Assembly (NCBI GenBank): GCA_963675945.1
Contig: OY780932.1
Location: 2,604,001 to 2,668,000, forward strand
Length of the DNA: 64,000 bases
Direction of reading: 5' to 3'
Origin: G963556115 sp963675945
GTDB taxonomy: Bacteria; Planctomycetota; SZUA-567
In this document: one piece after another, positions 1 through 8,136 of the stretch
Layout: the number at the start of each line of letters is the position of its first letter
Numbering within the stretch: the stretch's first letter is position 1
Position numbers and translations under genes: made by a program
Notes under the pieces: model-generated
Seen by the model: only the letters and a program-made list of their open reading frames with translations
Told to the model about the DNA's origin: nothing
Databases searched by the model: none

Positions 1-680
1 TGGAGGCACGGCTTGAGGCGTTACTTGTTGAGCGCAGTGCTGCCGCGCAAAGGATCGGGGCGCTTAAGAGTCGGCTGGAGAGTGATAGCCAGGCCGGTGA
101 ACTTTTGGCTCAGAAACAGGAAGCGCTTCGGCGGCAGCAGGATATCTGCCGGAAGTGGGGAAATTTGCATGAACTTATAGGTTCGGCAGAGGGGACGAAG
201 TTCAGGAATTTTGCCCAGGGGTTGACGTTTGATATTATGCTTAAATATGCTAATCTCGAATTGCGGGTAATGAGCGAGCGGTATCTGCTGGTACGGGCGG
301 GAACACAGAACCCGGGAGCTGAGTTACTTGGGATTGAGGTTATAGATAAGGATCAGGCGGGATTAGTGCGCTCGGTCAAGAATCTTTCCGGTGGGGAGAG
401 TTTTATTGTTAGTCTGGCTCTGGCGCTTGGACTCTCGAAGATGTCCAGCAAGAAAGTTGTTGTTGCTTCGTTATTCTTGGATGAAGGGTTCGGCACACTT
501 GATGAAGACGAACTCGACAAGGTTCTATCCGCACTAGCGCGGATCCAGCAGCAGGGTAAACTTATCGGCGTGATTTCACATGTTTCTGCTCTCAAGGAAA
601 GAATCGGCTTACAGCTTACTTTGGAAAAATGCGGCGGGGGGCGGAGCATAATCTCAGGACCAGGTTGCAGACGAATATAA
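1..680 (+). CDS. sbcC: SbcC/Rad50-type exonuclease ATPase subunit, C-terminal part
   Basis: This is the 3' end of a gene whose start lies before the window; the reading frame opens at base 3. The first ~55 residues are charged and helical, like the end of a coiled coil. The rest is the C-terminal half of an SMC-like ABC ATPase: the signature motif LSGGES, then a Walker B stretch ending in LFLDEGFGTLD, then a D-loop and an ISH switch histidine (GVISHVSAL). This layout is typical of SbcC, which works with SbcD to open hairpins and process DNA ends. The end stays close to the family's usual C terminus. A YhaO/SbcD-like nuclease occurs at 51592-52806, far away, so the usual sbcD-sbcC adjacency is not seen here. 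A YhaN-like ATPase is an alternative; the LSGGES-LDEGFGTLD spacing favours SbcC. Confidence 0.85.
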   Translation, partial: EARLEALLVERSAAAQRIGALKSRLESDSQAGELLAQKQEALRRQQDICRKWGNLHELIGSAEGTKFRNFAQGLTFDIMLKYANLELRVMSERYLLVRAGTQNPGAELLGIEVIDKDQAGLVRSVKNLSGGESFIVSLALALGLSKMSSKKVVVASLFLDEGFGTLDEDELDKVLSALARIQQQGKLIGVISHVSALKERIGLQLTLEKCGGGRSIISGPGCRRI

Positions 681-684
681 AAAT

Positions 685-710
685 CCGGCAAGCTTGAATT
701 GGCTTGCCGG
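685..710 (-). terminator. Hairpin terminator between convergent genes
   Basis: A 9-bp perfect inverted repeat (CCGGCAAGC / GCTTGCCGG, 8-nt loop) lies just after the sbcC stop. Read on the minus strand it is followed by a run of five T, so it fits an intrinsic terminator for the AhpD-like gene. On the plus strand there is no T-run. Confidence 0.7.
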
Positions 711-739
711 AGTAGATCTATGTGACTGTATGTCGCGGA

Positions 740-1117
740 TTACTCAGATTTCAGGTCGTGGTCAAGCCCCAGCGGTCCGAGGGCTTTGTTGAATGCGCTT
801 ACGGCTGCAACCAGTTCGATAGTTGCCGTAAGCTCCTCATCGGTGGCACCAGCCTGTTTTGCGGCTGTTCTGTGGGCATCGACGCAGTAGCCACAGTTAT
901 TAACGATACAGATGGCAAAGGCGATAAGCTCTTTGGTCTTTGGATCCAGACCTTTGCCTGCAGCTCCGGTAAGCTTGAGCAAGGCATCAAGGAAATCACC
1001 GTTGCGACCGAATATCTGGAAGGCCTCTGGAACGAAACCATAGTTTTTTTCAACATTATTCTGGATTGCTACAGCTTTCTCATCTCCTTCTTTGTTATAA
1101 CGTTTGCAGTTTGACAT
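740..1117 (-). CDS. Carboxymuconolactone decarboxylase/AhpD-like protein
   Basis: This 125-residue protein has the AhpD-like core: a helix with the redox motif CGYCVDAH (C-x-x-C followed by H) around residues 75-82, preceded by KELIAFAICIVNN. In AhpD relatives the two cysteines reduce peroxiredoxin partners or act as a general alkylhydroperoxidase; others of the family are decarboxylases. The length matches single-domain members. I start it at the ATG at 1117, because GGAG sits 5-9 bases upstream; an upstream in-frame ATG at 1177 has no such site. It is a single-gene unit converging on sbcC, with a terminator between. The true substrate cannot be read from the sequence. Confidence 0.8.
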   Translation of the reverse strand: MSNCKRYNKEGDEKAVAIQNNVEKNYGFVPEAFQIFGRNGDFLDALLKLTGAAGKGLDPKTKELIAFAICIVNNCGYCVDAHRTAAKQAGATDEELTATIELVAAVSAFNKALGPLGLDHDLKSE

Positions 1118-1295
1118 AATCTCTCCTTTATTGTATTGAATTATAAATTGAGCTTGTGCTCTGTTATGTACTATCATATTCTTTAATCAAAACCTGCAAA
1201 TAATCATCAAGTATTATTGTTAAGAATACGATATATATTTTAGAACAATTTAACTTATTTGGAGCAGATATTATTTTTTGAGATCAAAAAATAAA

Positions 1296-1324
1296 TTGCA
1301 ATGTTGTAAAATTTATTATATAGT
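1296..1324 (+). promoter_or_regulatory. Sigma-70-like promoter
   Basis: TTGCAA at 1296-1301 and TATAGT at 1319-1324 are separated by 17 bases, close to the consensus -35/-10. It lies 30 bases before the start of the small gene at 1354 and probably drives it and the LpxH-like gene after it. Confidence 0.5.
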
Positions 1325-1353
1325 ATGGTAAGAGCTTATCAAAGGAGATAATA

Positions 1354-1707
1354 ATGAGCAAGGATATAAACTTGCCGCCAAATATTGAAGAGTTTGTGAG
1401 TGTGGTCAACAAACTAGAGAATAAGGGGCGACTCTCATCCATTGAGAAGAAGAAACTCTGTCTCTGTAAGCTCAAGGTGGCTATGTGGGCGTGTAAATCT
1501 GAAGGGTTAGGACTTTCACGCTATTCACTTTCCCAGATATTAGGTCCCGATACCTCTGAAGTCTTTGCTAAGACCGAGGAGTATATGGCCAAGATCAAGT
1601 GGGATTCCAAGGAAGATCAGATCATCAATTCACAGATACTGAAGAAGTACCGCAATCAGCCTAGAAGCAGGAAGAGTGGTGTCGCCGGTATTGAACTCTT
1701 CAAATAA
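1354..1707 (+). CDS. Hypothetical protein, 117 aa
   Basis: I do not recognise the family. The ATG at 1354 follows a consensus AAAGGAG at spacing 6, and a good promoter lies just upstream, so expression is likely. The protein is mixed helical, soluble and lysine-rich, has two Cys in a CLCK motif near residue 36, and has no signal peptide or membrane segment. The C-terminal ~25 residues are basic (RSRKSG). It is followed after 23 bases by the LpxH-like gene, so the two are probably co-transcribed. Confidence 0.7.
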   Translation: MSKDINLPPNIEEFVSVVNKLENKGRLSSIEKKKLCLCKLKVAMWACKSEGLGLSRYSLSQILGPDTSEVFAKTEEYMAKIKWDSKEDQIINSQILKKYRNQPRSRKSGVAGIELFK

Positions 1708-1730
1708 TCGTAGCATTATGTTTGGTCTTT

Positions 1731-2522
1731 ATGGAAATTGTATTCGCAGCTGATATGCACCTTAAGCCTGGGTATAACCCGGGGCAGAATCAAAAGCTCA
1801 AGAATTTTTTGGAATTATCGTCAAGGTATGGCCGATTGATTTTGATCGGCGATACCTTTAATTGTTGGTATGAAAAAAATGGTGAATATATCGGTGATTA
1901 CGCTGAAATTATCGATATATTTGCTGCTGCTATTGCCCATGGGCTGCGGATTGATCTGTTGTCAGGTAATCGGGATTTTGTTATTTCCAAGGGGATAATG
2001 ACCCCTGAAGGAGATATCTTCTCCGGTTTTACGCTGCCGCTACAGGAGAAATGTTCGGTTCTGGCGCAGGCGGGGATAAATCTCCGGGGCTGGGTGTACA
2101 GATTTGAGCAGGACGGTTTGACCTATCACTGTGCCCATGGCGATGTGTACTGTATTGATAATCTCTGGCATCAGCTTTTACGCTATCTGATTATGGGCAA
2201 TCCTGCGCGTCTGCTCTCACGCTTTGTGCCCGGATGGTTGGTTCATCTAATTTTTTCCTTACTGCAAGCATACAGTCGCGATACCAACAGAAATCCCCAT
2301 AATATTTATGAATACCTGTTACTGCAGGATGAAGCCTTGATTCCGCTGGTTGATGCAGGGGTGGATCATATTCTCTGCGGGCATCTGCATCAGCATATGT
2401 CAAGGGTTGTAATTGGAAGTAAGCGCAAGGGTAGGCTGACAGTTTTACCGTGTTGGGCGGCGGGAGAGTATGGGGTATTAGAAAATACTGCGATTGTTAT
2501 AAAAAAAACCAGTAGTAGTTGA
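1731..2522 (+). CDS. LpxH-like metallophosphoesterase (UDP-2,3-diacylglucosamine pyrophosphatase family)
   Basis: This is a calcineurin-fold phosphoesterase of 263 residues. The metal-binding blocks appear in order: ADMHL (D-x-H) near the N terminus, GDTFNCWYE, GNRDF, AHGD and GHLHQH. GNRDF and the aromatic residues after GD are characteristic of LpxH and its relatives, which cleave UDP-2,3-diacylglucosamine to lipid X in lipid A synthesis at the inner membrane. A hydrophobic patch near residues 155-180 could be the membrane-contacting cap. I prefer the ATG at 1731 (MEIVFAADMHL) over the TTG at 1722; neither has a clear ribosome binding site, so it may depend on the gene before it. No other lpx gene is in the window, so another nucleotide-linked substrate is possible. 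Confidence 0.7.
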   Translation: MEIVFAADMHLKPGYNPGQNQKLKNFLELSSRYGRLILIGDTFNCWYEKNGEYIGDYAEIIDIFAAAIAHGLRIDLLSGNRDFVISKGIMTPEGDIFSGFTLPLQEKCSVLAQAGINLRGWVYRFEQDGLTYHCAHGDVYCIDNLWHQLLRYLIMGNPARLLSRFVPGWLVHLIFSLLQAYSRDTNRNPHNIYEYLLLQDEALIPLVDAGVDHILCGHLHQHMSRVVIGSKRKGRLTVLPCWAAGEYGVLENTAIVIKKTSSS

Positions 2523-2607
2523 CTTTTATAACGTTATACTTAAACTCTCTATAAATATTTGTTATTGGGCAGTTTTGTTATGATATTATTATGGAGAATA
2601 CAGTAGA

Positions 2608-3177
2608 ATGCCGAGTCTACCTATCAACCAGATCAGTCGCGGTCAGGCGATTATTTACAACAGTGAAATTTATATGATTATCTCAATGACTCATGTCAAA
2701 CCGGGAAAGGGTCCAGCCTATCAGCAGACAAAGATGCGAAATGTTGAATCCGGTAAGATTATTGAGAATCGTTTCCGCTCTGAAGATAAGGTCGATACTA
2801 TAAATGTTGATCGTCAGGGATGTACTTATTCATATAGAAGCGGTGATAATTTTGTCTTTATGAATGATAAGACCTATGAAGAGATTGAGGTGCATGAGAG
2901 TATTCTCGGCGATGATAAATTCTATCTGCTAGAGGGTAACCGGATGACCGTCATGGTTGCAGAAGGGCGTGTGCTTGGAGTTGAACTCCCACCTGCGGTT
3001 GTACTTGAGGTTACCGAGTGCGACCCTGGAGTAAAGAATGCGACCGCGACCAATGTCTATAAGAATGGAGTGGTTGAGACAGGTCTGAATGTACAGATTC
3101 CACCATTTATCAATGTTGGCGATAAGGTAAAGTTGAGTACCGACGGCGGCGAGTATCTGGAACGGGTCAACTCTTAA
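2608..3177 (+). CDS. efp: Translation elongation factor P
   Basis: The 189-residue protein has the full EF-P layout: an N-terminal KOW-like domain and two OB domains ending in the GDKVKLSTDGGEY motif. EF-P enters stalled ribosomes between the P and E sites and helps form peptide bonds at polyproline stretches. The loop tip carries lysine 34 in KPGKGPA, the residue that is beta-lysylated in species with EpmA and EpmB; neither enzyme is in the window. The ATG at 2608 follows GGAG with 11-base spacing. A strong terminator follows. The length is normal (about 185-190). Confidence 0.97.
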   Translation: MPSLPINQISRGQAIIYNSEIYMIISMTHVKPGKGPAYQQTKMRNVESGKIIENRFRSEDKVDTINVDRQGCTYSYRSGDNFVFMNDKTYEEIEVHESILGDDKFYLLEGNRMTVMVAEGRVLGVELPPAVVLEVTECDPGVKNATATNVYKNGVVETGLNVQIPPFINVGDKVKLSTDGGEYLERVNS

Positions 3178-3223
3178 TATCAGTTTGGTGGTGAAGCTTT
3201 GAATTTTAGGGTATTGTAGTTTT

Positions 3224-3252
3224 ACGGGCAGGATTGATTCCTGCCCGTTTTT
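3224..3252 (+). terminator. Intrinsic terminator of efp
   Basis: A 10-bp perfect stem (ACGGGCAGGA / TCCTGCCCGT) with a 5-base loop is followed by TTTTT. It lies 47 bases after the efp stop. Confidence 0.9.
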
Positions 3253-3271
3253 ATGTTTCTTGATCTTGGGT

Positions 3272-4459
3272 TTAGAATTTGAGATAGGCGTTGAGGCCGA
3301 CCATATGGGTATTGGAGGTGGTTAAAGGCGAGCTACTGCGTTGGTTGGCGTAGATATACTGGTAGTATGGCATGATACCGAGGCGGAGATCCTCGTTGAT
3401 AGCGTATTCTATGCCTGCTTGTACCAGTGCGCTAAGTCCGTTGAAGTTTGCTGTTGTGTTGTCTGTGCCTTGTCTGTAGGTTGTCCAATTCTGATCCAGA
3501 GCCAGGGGGGCGACCTCAAGATTGGCATTGAACTCAAATCTGTCCTCTGGCTGGTAGTTCAGACTCAGGCCAACCGGTATATAGAGTTGGAGATTGTTAC
3601 GCTCGCTAATGTTGCTGCCTACAAATATATTGTTGGTATACCTCAGACTGAAACCGAAATATGGTGTGACTGTGAGGTTTTGGTCGGGGAGGTTGAAGCT
3701 GCGTCCTAATGTCAGCTTTGCATCGGTATAGATGCTTCCGTTGTCTTGCTCAAATACCTTACCTCCAAGCAGGCTCGCCGAGACGTTGAGGGTGAGATCA
3801 TTACTGAAGCGCTGGTTATATTCGCCGTGGATACCATTGTATAATATCTGGCAGGTCTCGCTATTTTCGCTGTAATTCAGATAGCGTATCTGATATCCCA
3901 GGGTGAAGCTACCTTCGGGAAAAGCATTATACTCTGCATCCCCTGCGAGTTCGGAGGTGACCCCGCCGCTTTCGTTGGTTACAAATTCGCCTGCCGGGTG
4001 GGATTGCTTGGCAGCAGTTATTGTCTCGTCTGGATTGACACCTGTATTACGGCTCAGGATTGTCGGAGAAATGGGTTCGATACTTACCAGGTTCTCTGGA
4101 ATTACGGTGCAATCTTCATTTACAAATTCTCCGGCGGCAAATGCGGGAGAAGTATCTGCAGTATTGCCTGGAGTATTGTTATCAGGGAGTGTTGCCGGAT
4201 GAATAACCGGCAGGTATTCGATATAGACCTCATCTGCGCCAAGTTCGTCGGTAGGTCCATTCTCCAGTATGGCATAATTTACTGCGGTCTTATCCATAGC
4301 GTCGGCGAGGTAGGAGGCAGGTATATCATTACTGAAAAAATCCGCTTCCAGCGGTGAGCTTGGAAGAATATTGAATTCACTTGCATCATCGGCAGATATT
4401 GGGCTGACCGAGAAGGCAAGAGCAAACAGGATATGCTTTAATGAATGACGAATCTGCAT
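3272..4459 (-). CDS. Outer-membrane beta-barrel protein
   Basis: The first 23 residues form a signal peptide ending in SPISA before DDASEF. Residues ~25-175 are acidic and proline-rich, with two similar segments built on AGEFV, and probably form a periplasmic or surface linker. From ~180 to the end, alternating strands (for example LTVTPYFGFSLRY, LQLYIPVGLSLNY) finish in NAYLKF, the terminal aromatic residue expected of proteins inserted by BamA. The last ~215 residues could make an 8-10-stranded barrel. I do not recognise a named family or ligand. It stands alone; no strong ribosome binding site is seen before the ATG at 4459. Confidence 0.75.
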   Translation of the reverse strand: MQIRHSLKHILFALAFSVSPISADDASEFNILPSSPLEADFFSNDIPASYLADAMDKTAVNYAILENGPTDELGADEVYIEYLPVIHPATLPDNNTPGNTADTSPAFAAGEFVNEDCTVIPENLVSIEPISPTILSRNTGVNPDETITAAKQSHPAGEFVTNESGGVTSELAGDAEYNAFPEGSFTLGYQIRYLNYSENSETCQILYNGIHGEYNQRFSNDLTLNVSASLLGGKVFEQDNGSIYTDAKLTLGRSFNLPDQNLTVTPYFGFSLRYTNNIFVGSNISERNNLQLYIPVGLSLNYQPEDRFEFNANLEVAPLALDQNWTTYRQGTDNTTANFNGLSALVQAGIEYAINEDLRLGIMPYYQYIYANQRSSSPLTTSNTHMVGLNAYLKF

Positions 4460-4610
4460 AGAATTTTCCGAAGCATAAAAAAAAGAGTTCGAACTGTCTA
4501 TGTTATCGTCTAGAATGAGCTTTAGGCTTGAGGTTATAATCTGGTTTTACGGTTTGAGTTGACTAGATATTGTATCTCTGTGTAATTTGAGAAAGGAAAA
4601 ATGAAATTAT

Positions 4611-4648
4611 AAAAAAACAGGTAGCGCCTGTTGCCAGACTCTACCTGT
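4611..4648 (-). terminator. Terminator of the aldolase gene
   Basis: On the minus strand, ACAGGTAG and CTACCTGT form an 8-bp stem with a 16-base loop that can pair further inside, followed by seven T. It lies 24 bases past the aldolase stop. Confidence 0.75.
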
Positions 4649-4672
4649 AATCGCAGTGAAATATGAAAATGC

Positions 4673-5701
4673 TTAGTTTCCGCAGCCGCAGCAGCCGCCA
4701 CCGCAACCGCCAACTGCCTGGAAGATCTCTTCAGCCTTGCCGGTACTTCCCAGAACCTCATTGTTCTTGTGCATGTACAGCTCTTTGAGCATATCACGAG
4801 CTGGGCTGAGGTACTGGCGTGGGTCGAAGTGTGATGGGTTCTCGGCAAAGTGCTTACGGATAGCAGCGGTCATTGCCAGGCGGCCATCTGAATCGATATT
4901 GATCTTACAAACCGCACTCTTCGCTGCCAGACGTAGCTGATCTTCGCCGATACCGATAGCGTCATCAAGCTTGCCGCCGTATTCGTTGATCATCTTGACG
5001 TACTGCTGTGGCACAGAAGAAGAACCATGCAGAACGATTGGGAAACCTGGAATGCGCTTTTCAATCTCTTCCAGAATATCAAGGCGGATCTTTGGATCCT
5101 GACCTGGCTTGAACTTGAAGGCGCCGTGGCTGGTACCGATAGAGATAGCAAGGCTGTCAACACCAGTCTTAGAAACAAAATCTTCAACCTCATCTGGTTG
5201 AGTGTAGACATGGTCTGCAGCAGATACGTCGTCTTCAATACCAGCGAGAACACCGAGTTCACCTTCAACGGTTACGTCGTACTGGTGAGCGTATTCTACA
5301 ACCTTCTTGGTTTCTTCGATATTCTGCTCGTATGGGTGATGTGAACCATCGATCATAACACTTGAGAAACCATACTCAATGCAGGCTTTGCAGATCTCAA
5401 AGTCGGCACCGTGGTCGAGGTGTAGAGCGATAGGAAGACCCTTGCCGCCTGTAAGTTCCTTTGCGTACTCTGTAGCAGCCTGACCCAGGTAGCGCAGAAT
5501 GGTAGCATTGGCGTATTTACGAGCACCTGCTGACACCTGGAGGATTACGGGACTGCTTGTTTCTACACAACCCATGATGATTGCCTGAAGCTGTTCCATG
5601 TTGTTGAAGTTGTAAGCTGGAATAGCAAAACCGCCTGAGATAGCCTTTGCAAACATTCCCCTGGTGTTCATAAGACCAAGATCGCGATAGTTAACTGCCA
5701 T
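4673..5701 (-). CDS. fba: Class II fructose-bisphosphate aldolase
   Basis: This zinc-dependent aldolase interconverts fructose 1,6-bisphosphate with DHAP and glyceraldehyde 3-phosphate. Family blocks are all present: HLDHG (residues 94-98, with the zinc and catalytic residues), DGSHH, VEGELG, GTSHGA, LHGSSS and NIDSD. The start at 5701 follows AGGAG 5 bases upstream. Close relatives usually end at a VLGS-GKA motif; here that motif is followed by ~19 further residues ending in GGCGGGCCGCGN (residues 331-342). Four of these 12 residues are Cys, so a metal or redox role is possible. It is a single-gene unit with its own promoter and terminator. Confidence 0.95.
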   Translation of the reverse strand: MAVNYRDLGLMNTRGMFAKAISGGFAIPAYNFNNMEQLQAIIMGCVETSSPVILQVSAGARKYANATILRYLGQAATEYAKELTGGKGLPIALHLDHGADFEICKACIEYGFSSVMIDGSHHPYEQNIEETKKVVEYAHQYDVTVEGELGVLAGIEDDVSAADHVYTQPDEVEDFVSKTGVDSLAISIGTSHGAFKFKPGQDPKIRLDILEEIEKRIPGFPIVLHGSSSVPQQYVKMINEYGGKLDDAIGIGEDQLRLAAKSAVCKINIDSDGRLAMTAAIRKHFAENPSHFDPRQYLSPARDMLKELYMHKNNEVLGSTGKAEEIFQAVGGCGGGCCGCGN

Positions 5702-6133
5702 GATTTCTCCTAATAAAGATTGATGAATAATGTTGTATAACCGACATATATGTTGAATTACGAGTAAAATTTTACTTATTATCGTTCTTTTCTCAATACT
5801 TTTTTCTTAATATTTTATTGCCTGTTATCGGATTAGGTGTTTGCTTGCAATGATTTAAGTTAGTATTTATCCTACATAAATTGTTCTGAAGCAGGGTTAA
5901 ATTGGTGCTATTACGCAAGTTAATTACAGATGCGCAGTCTTTGCCTAGAGGTAACAGAAGATAAACCTGACAAATTTTACAGCAAAATATTATATATATC
6001 TTAACTTGTCTGTGAAAATAATCAAGTTAAGTTTTGGTTATCTCAAATATTGTTTGAGTCAGTAAGGCGATATAGCCCCCACATTTTATAAATCCGGGTG
6101 CTAAGAGTGTTTGTACTACTTGTCTGTTTTGCT
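5702..6133. other. Intergenic region between fba and the sugar-binding protein gene
   Basis: It holds the fba promoter and palindrome described at 5763-5796. The rest is AT-rich with no convincing open frame. A weak inverted repeat (6074-6102) lies downstream of the binding-protein gene, but it lacks a T-run, so I cannot place a firm terminator for the sugar operon. Confidence 0.5.
5763..5796 (-). promoter_or_regulatory. Likely fba promoter overlapping a palindrome
   Basis: On the minus strand TTGAGA (5796-5791) and TAAAAT (5774-5769) are 16 bases apart. The -10 lies inside a perfect 14-base palindrome, AGTAAAATTTTACT (5763-5776). A palindrome across a -10 box is the usual place for a repressor site. 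AT-rich palindromes also occur by chance. Confidence 0.4.
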
Positions 6134-7072
6134 TTATTGCGCGTTTTTATGCATGAATTCGTCGGCATTCTCTGCTGTTACCAGAATAAAGGGGATCATG
6201 GCATTCTTCTCGACTTTTTCGCCCTTTGCGAGTTTTACCGCCATGTCTACAGAGGTACTTCCTTGCCCTTTGGCGTCCTGAAATACAGTGCAGGCAAGCT
6301 TGCCTTCTTTTACTGCTTCGAGTGCGTCAGGAATTGCATCGATGCCGACAATCTTGATCTTCTCACTGAGTCCGGCCGCATCTACTGCCGATAGGGCGCC
6401 CATTGCCATATCATCATTCTGAGCACAGATCAGGTTAATATTATCGAATGCCTGGATCATATCCTCGGTGATACTCATGGCTTTATCGCGCTTCCACTCC
6501 GCTGTCTGCTCGGCGAGAACCTTGATCTTCGGGTTTTTGTCCAGAAGTTCTTGTTGGATTCCCTCACGCCGTTTGATCTCTGGAGACTGACCCATGGGAC
6601 CGTGTAGGATGATGATATTTCCGCCGTCAGGTAGTAGTTTATTAACATACTTACCTTGGATCTTGCCGGCTTCAACATCATCTGAACCGACATAGATGTC
6701 ATAATTGGGGTTGGTGGTCAGCGTATTGCATTCGACAACCGGTATGCCGGCTTCTTTGGCTCGGTCGACGGCAGGGGATAGACCGGCAGCATCCTGGGCG
6801 TTGAGAATGATGGCGTCTACCCCTTGGGAAATAAAGTTTTCGATCTGGGATAACTGGGTGACGATATCGCCGCGAGCATCAACAACTATCAGCTCGACAT
6901 TGTCATAGTCGTTGCCTCTGGCTTCTACCGCATCGGCAATGTTCTTGACGAATTGATCTGATAGATTCTTGAAAGCAACGCCAATCTTGATGGTCTCAGC
7001 AGCCTGAGAACTTACTTGAAGTCCAACAAACATTACCAACATGGCAATACTCAATAATAACTTCTTTAACAT
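6134..7072 (-). CDS. Sugar ABC transporter, periplasmic binding protein (RbsB-like)
   Basis: A signal peptide (MLKKLLLSIAMLVMFVGLQVSSQA) precedes a type I periplasmic binding fold of the ribose/galactose class: GVAFKNLSDQF at the first strand, VDARGD, GVDAIILNAQD, ILHGPMGQ and CAQNDDMAMGA. The 312-residue length is normal. I start at the ATG at 7072 because AAGGAGA sits 7 bases upstream; an earlier in-frame codon at 7105 would spoil the signal peptide. It is the last gene of a minus-strand unit with the permease and ATPase; 63 bases separate it from the permease. The sugar cannot be named, but ribose, allose or xylose types are closest. Confidence 0.9.
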   Translation of the reverse strand: MLKKLLLSIAMLVMFVGLQVSSQAAETIKIGVAFKNLSDQFVKNIADAVEARGNDYDNVELIVVDARGDIVTQLSQIENFISQGVDAIILNAQDAAGLSPAVDRAKEAGIPVVECNTLTTNPNYDIYVGSDDVEAGKIQGKYVNKLLPDGGNIIILHGPMGQSPEIKRREGIQQELLDKNPKIKVLAEQTAEWKRDKAMSITEDMIQAFDNINLICAQNDDMAMGALSAVDAAGLSEKIKIVGIDAIPDALEAVKEGKLACTVFQDAKGQGSTSVDMAVKLAKGEKVEKNAMIPFILVTAENADEFMHKNAQ

Positions 7073-7135
7073 TACAATCTCCTTAATTAATATACACACA
7101 CACAAATAAGATATACACTATTCACAGAAAGTGAA

Positions 7136-8095
7136 TTAAACCTTCTTCTTCTTGGCCTGATCAAGAATTACGGCCAGGGCAATAATGGCACCTTTGACAA
7201 TAAGTTGGTAGTAGGAGGAGACATTCATAAGATTGAGACCATTGTTGATGATGCCCATAATTATAAAGCCCATCACTGTACCGAATATACTGCCGGAACC
7301 ACCGGCCAGCGACGCCCCGCCAATAACGCAGGAGGCGATGGCGTCCATCTCATAGGAGGTGCCTATAGCCGGTTGACCGGAACCAATCCTGGAGGCAAGA
7401 ATGACCCCGGACAGACCAGCTAGAGTGCCGCTGATGATAAATACCCACAATTGAACCGCACCAACCCTCACGCCGGAGGCTCTGGCAGCAAGAGCGTTGC
7501 CACCGACGGCGTAGACGTGACGACCAAACTTAGTTTTGCTCAGGATAATACCGGTAACGATAATACTGGCAATTAGAAACCATACCGGAATCGGAATCTT
7601 CAGGAAATATCCGTGGCCGATAAATTTAAAGGCTTTGGACGAAAGAACGTATGGTCGGCCATCGGCGTAAGCAAGGGCAAAGCCTCGGGCAATAGTAAGC
7701 ATGGCGAGAGTCGAGATGAAACCCGGGATGTTGAATTTTACGACTAGAAAGCCATTGATGAACCCTAGAGCCGAGCAGGCTAGAATGCCGAAAATCATGC
7801 CGGTGAATACCGCGTCAGGGTGGGCGTAGATGATGCTGCCGCTGATAACTCCCGAGACGGCTACTAATGAACCAACCGATAAATCGATGGAACCGGTGAT
7901 GATCACAAAGGTCATGCCCAGCGCTAGAATACCGTTTATAGATACCTGACGGATAACATTGGTCAGATTGTTTGCGGTAAAGAAGCTGGATGAAAGAAAT
8001 GAAAGTAGTAACATCAGTACAAGCAGGAAAATTATCAGTCCGGCGTTTTGTGATTTGAGAAAATTGTATTTATGCTTTTTCAATAGTGAATTCAA
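7136..8095 (-). CDS. Sugar ABC transporter permease (RbsC-like)
   Basis: This inner-membrane protein of 319 residues has about eight to ten hydrophobic segments and the BPD_transp_2 pattern, including ITGSIDLSVGSL, NGFLVVKFNIPGFISTLAML and VIGGASLAGGSGSIFGTV. It forms the channel for the sugar taken up by the binding protein at 6134 and powered by the ATPase at 8137. No in-frame ATG lies near the N terminus; the start is the TTG at 8095 with GAGGAT upstream. It lies 41 bases after the ATPase gene. Confidence 0.9.
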   Translation of the reverse strand: MNSLLKKHKYNFLKSQNAGLIIFLLVLMLLLSFLSSSFFTANNLTNVIRQVSINGILALGMTFVIITGSIDLSVGSLVAVSGVISGSIIYAHPDAVFTGMIFGILACSALGFINGFLVVKFNIPGFISTLAMLTIARGFALAYADGRPYVLSSKAFKFIGHGYFLKIPIPVWFLIASIIVTGIILSKTKFGRHVYAVGGNALAARASGVRVGAVQLWVFIISGTLAGLSGVILASRIGSGQPAIGTSYEMDAIASCVIGGASLAGGSGSIFGTVMGFIIMGIINNGLNLMNVSSYYQLIVKGAIIALAVILDQAKKKKV

Positions 8096-8136
8096 TTTAT
8101 TATCCTCATATATATATTTGCAATAATTACTATATC

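Noticed and set aside
1284..1475. 63-codon minus-strand frame
   Set aside because: It overlaps the promoter and start of the gene at 1354 and has no ribosome binding site.
6060..6133. Terminator after the sugar-binding protein gene
   Set aside because: Only a weak inverted repeat without a T-run is seen.
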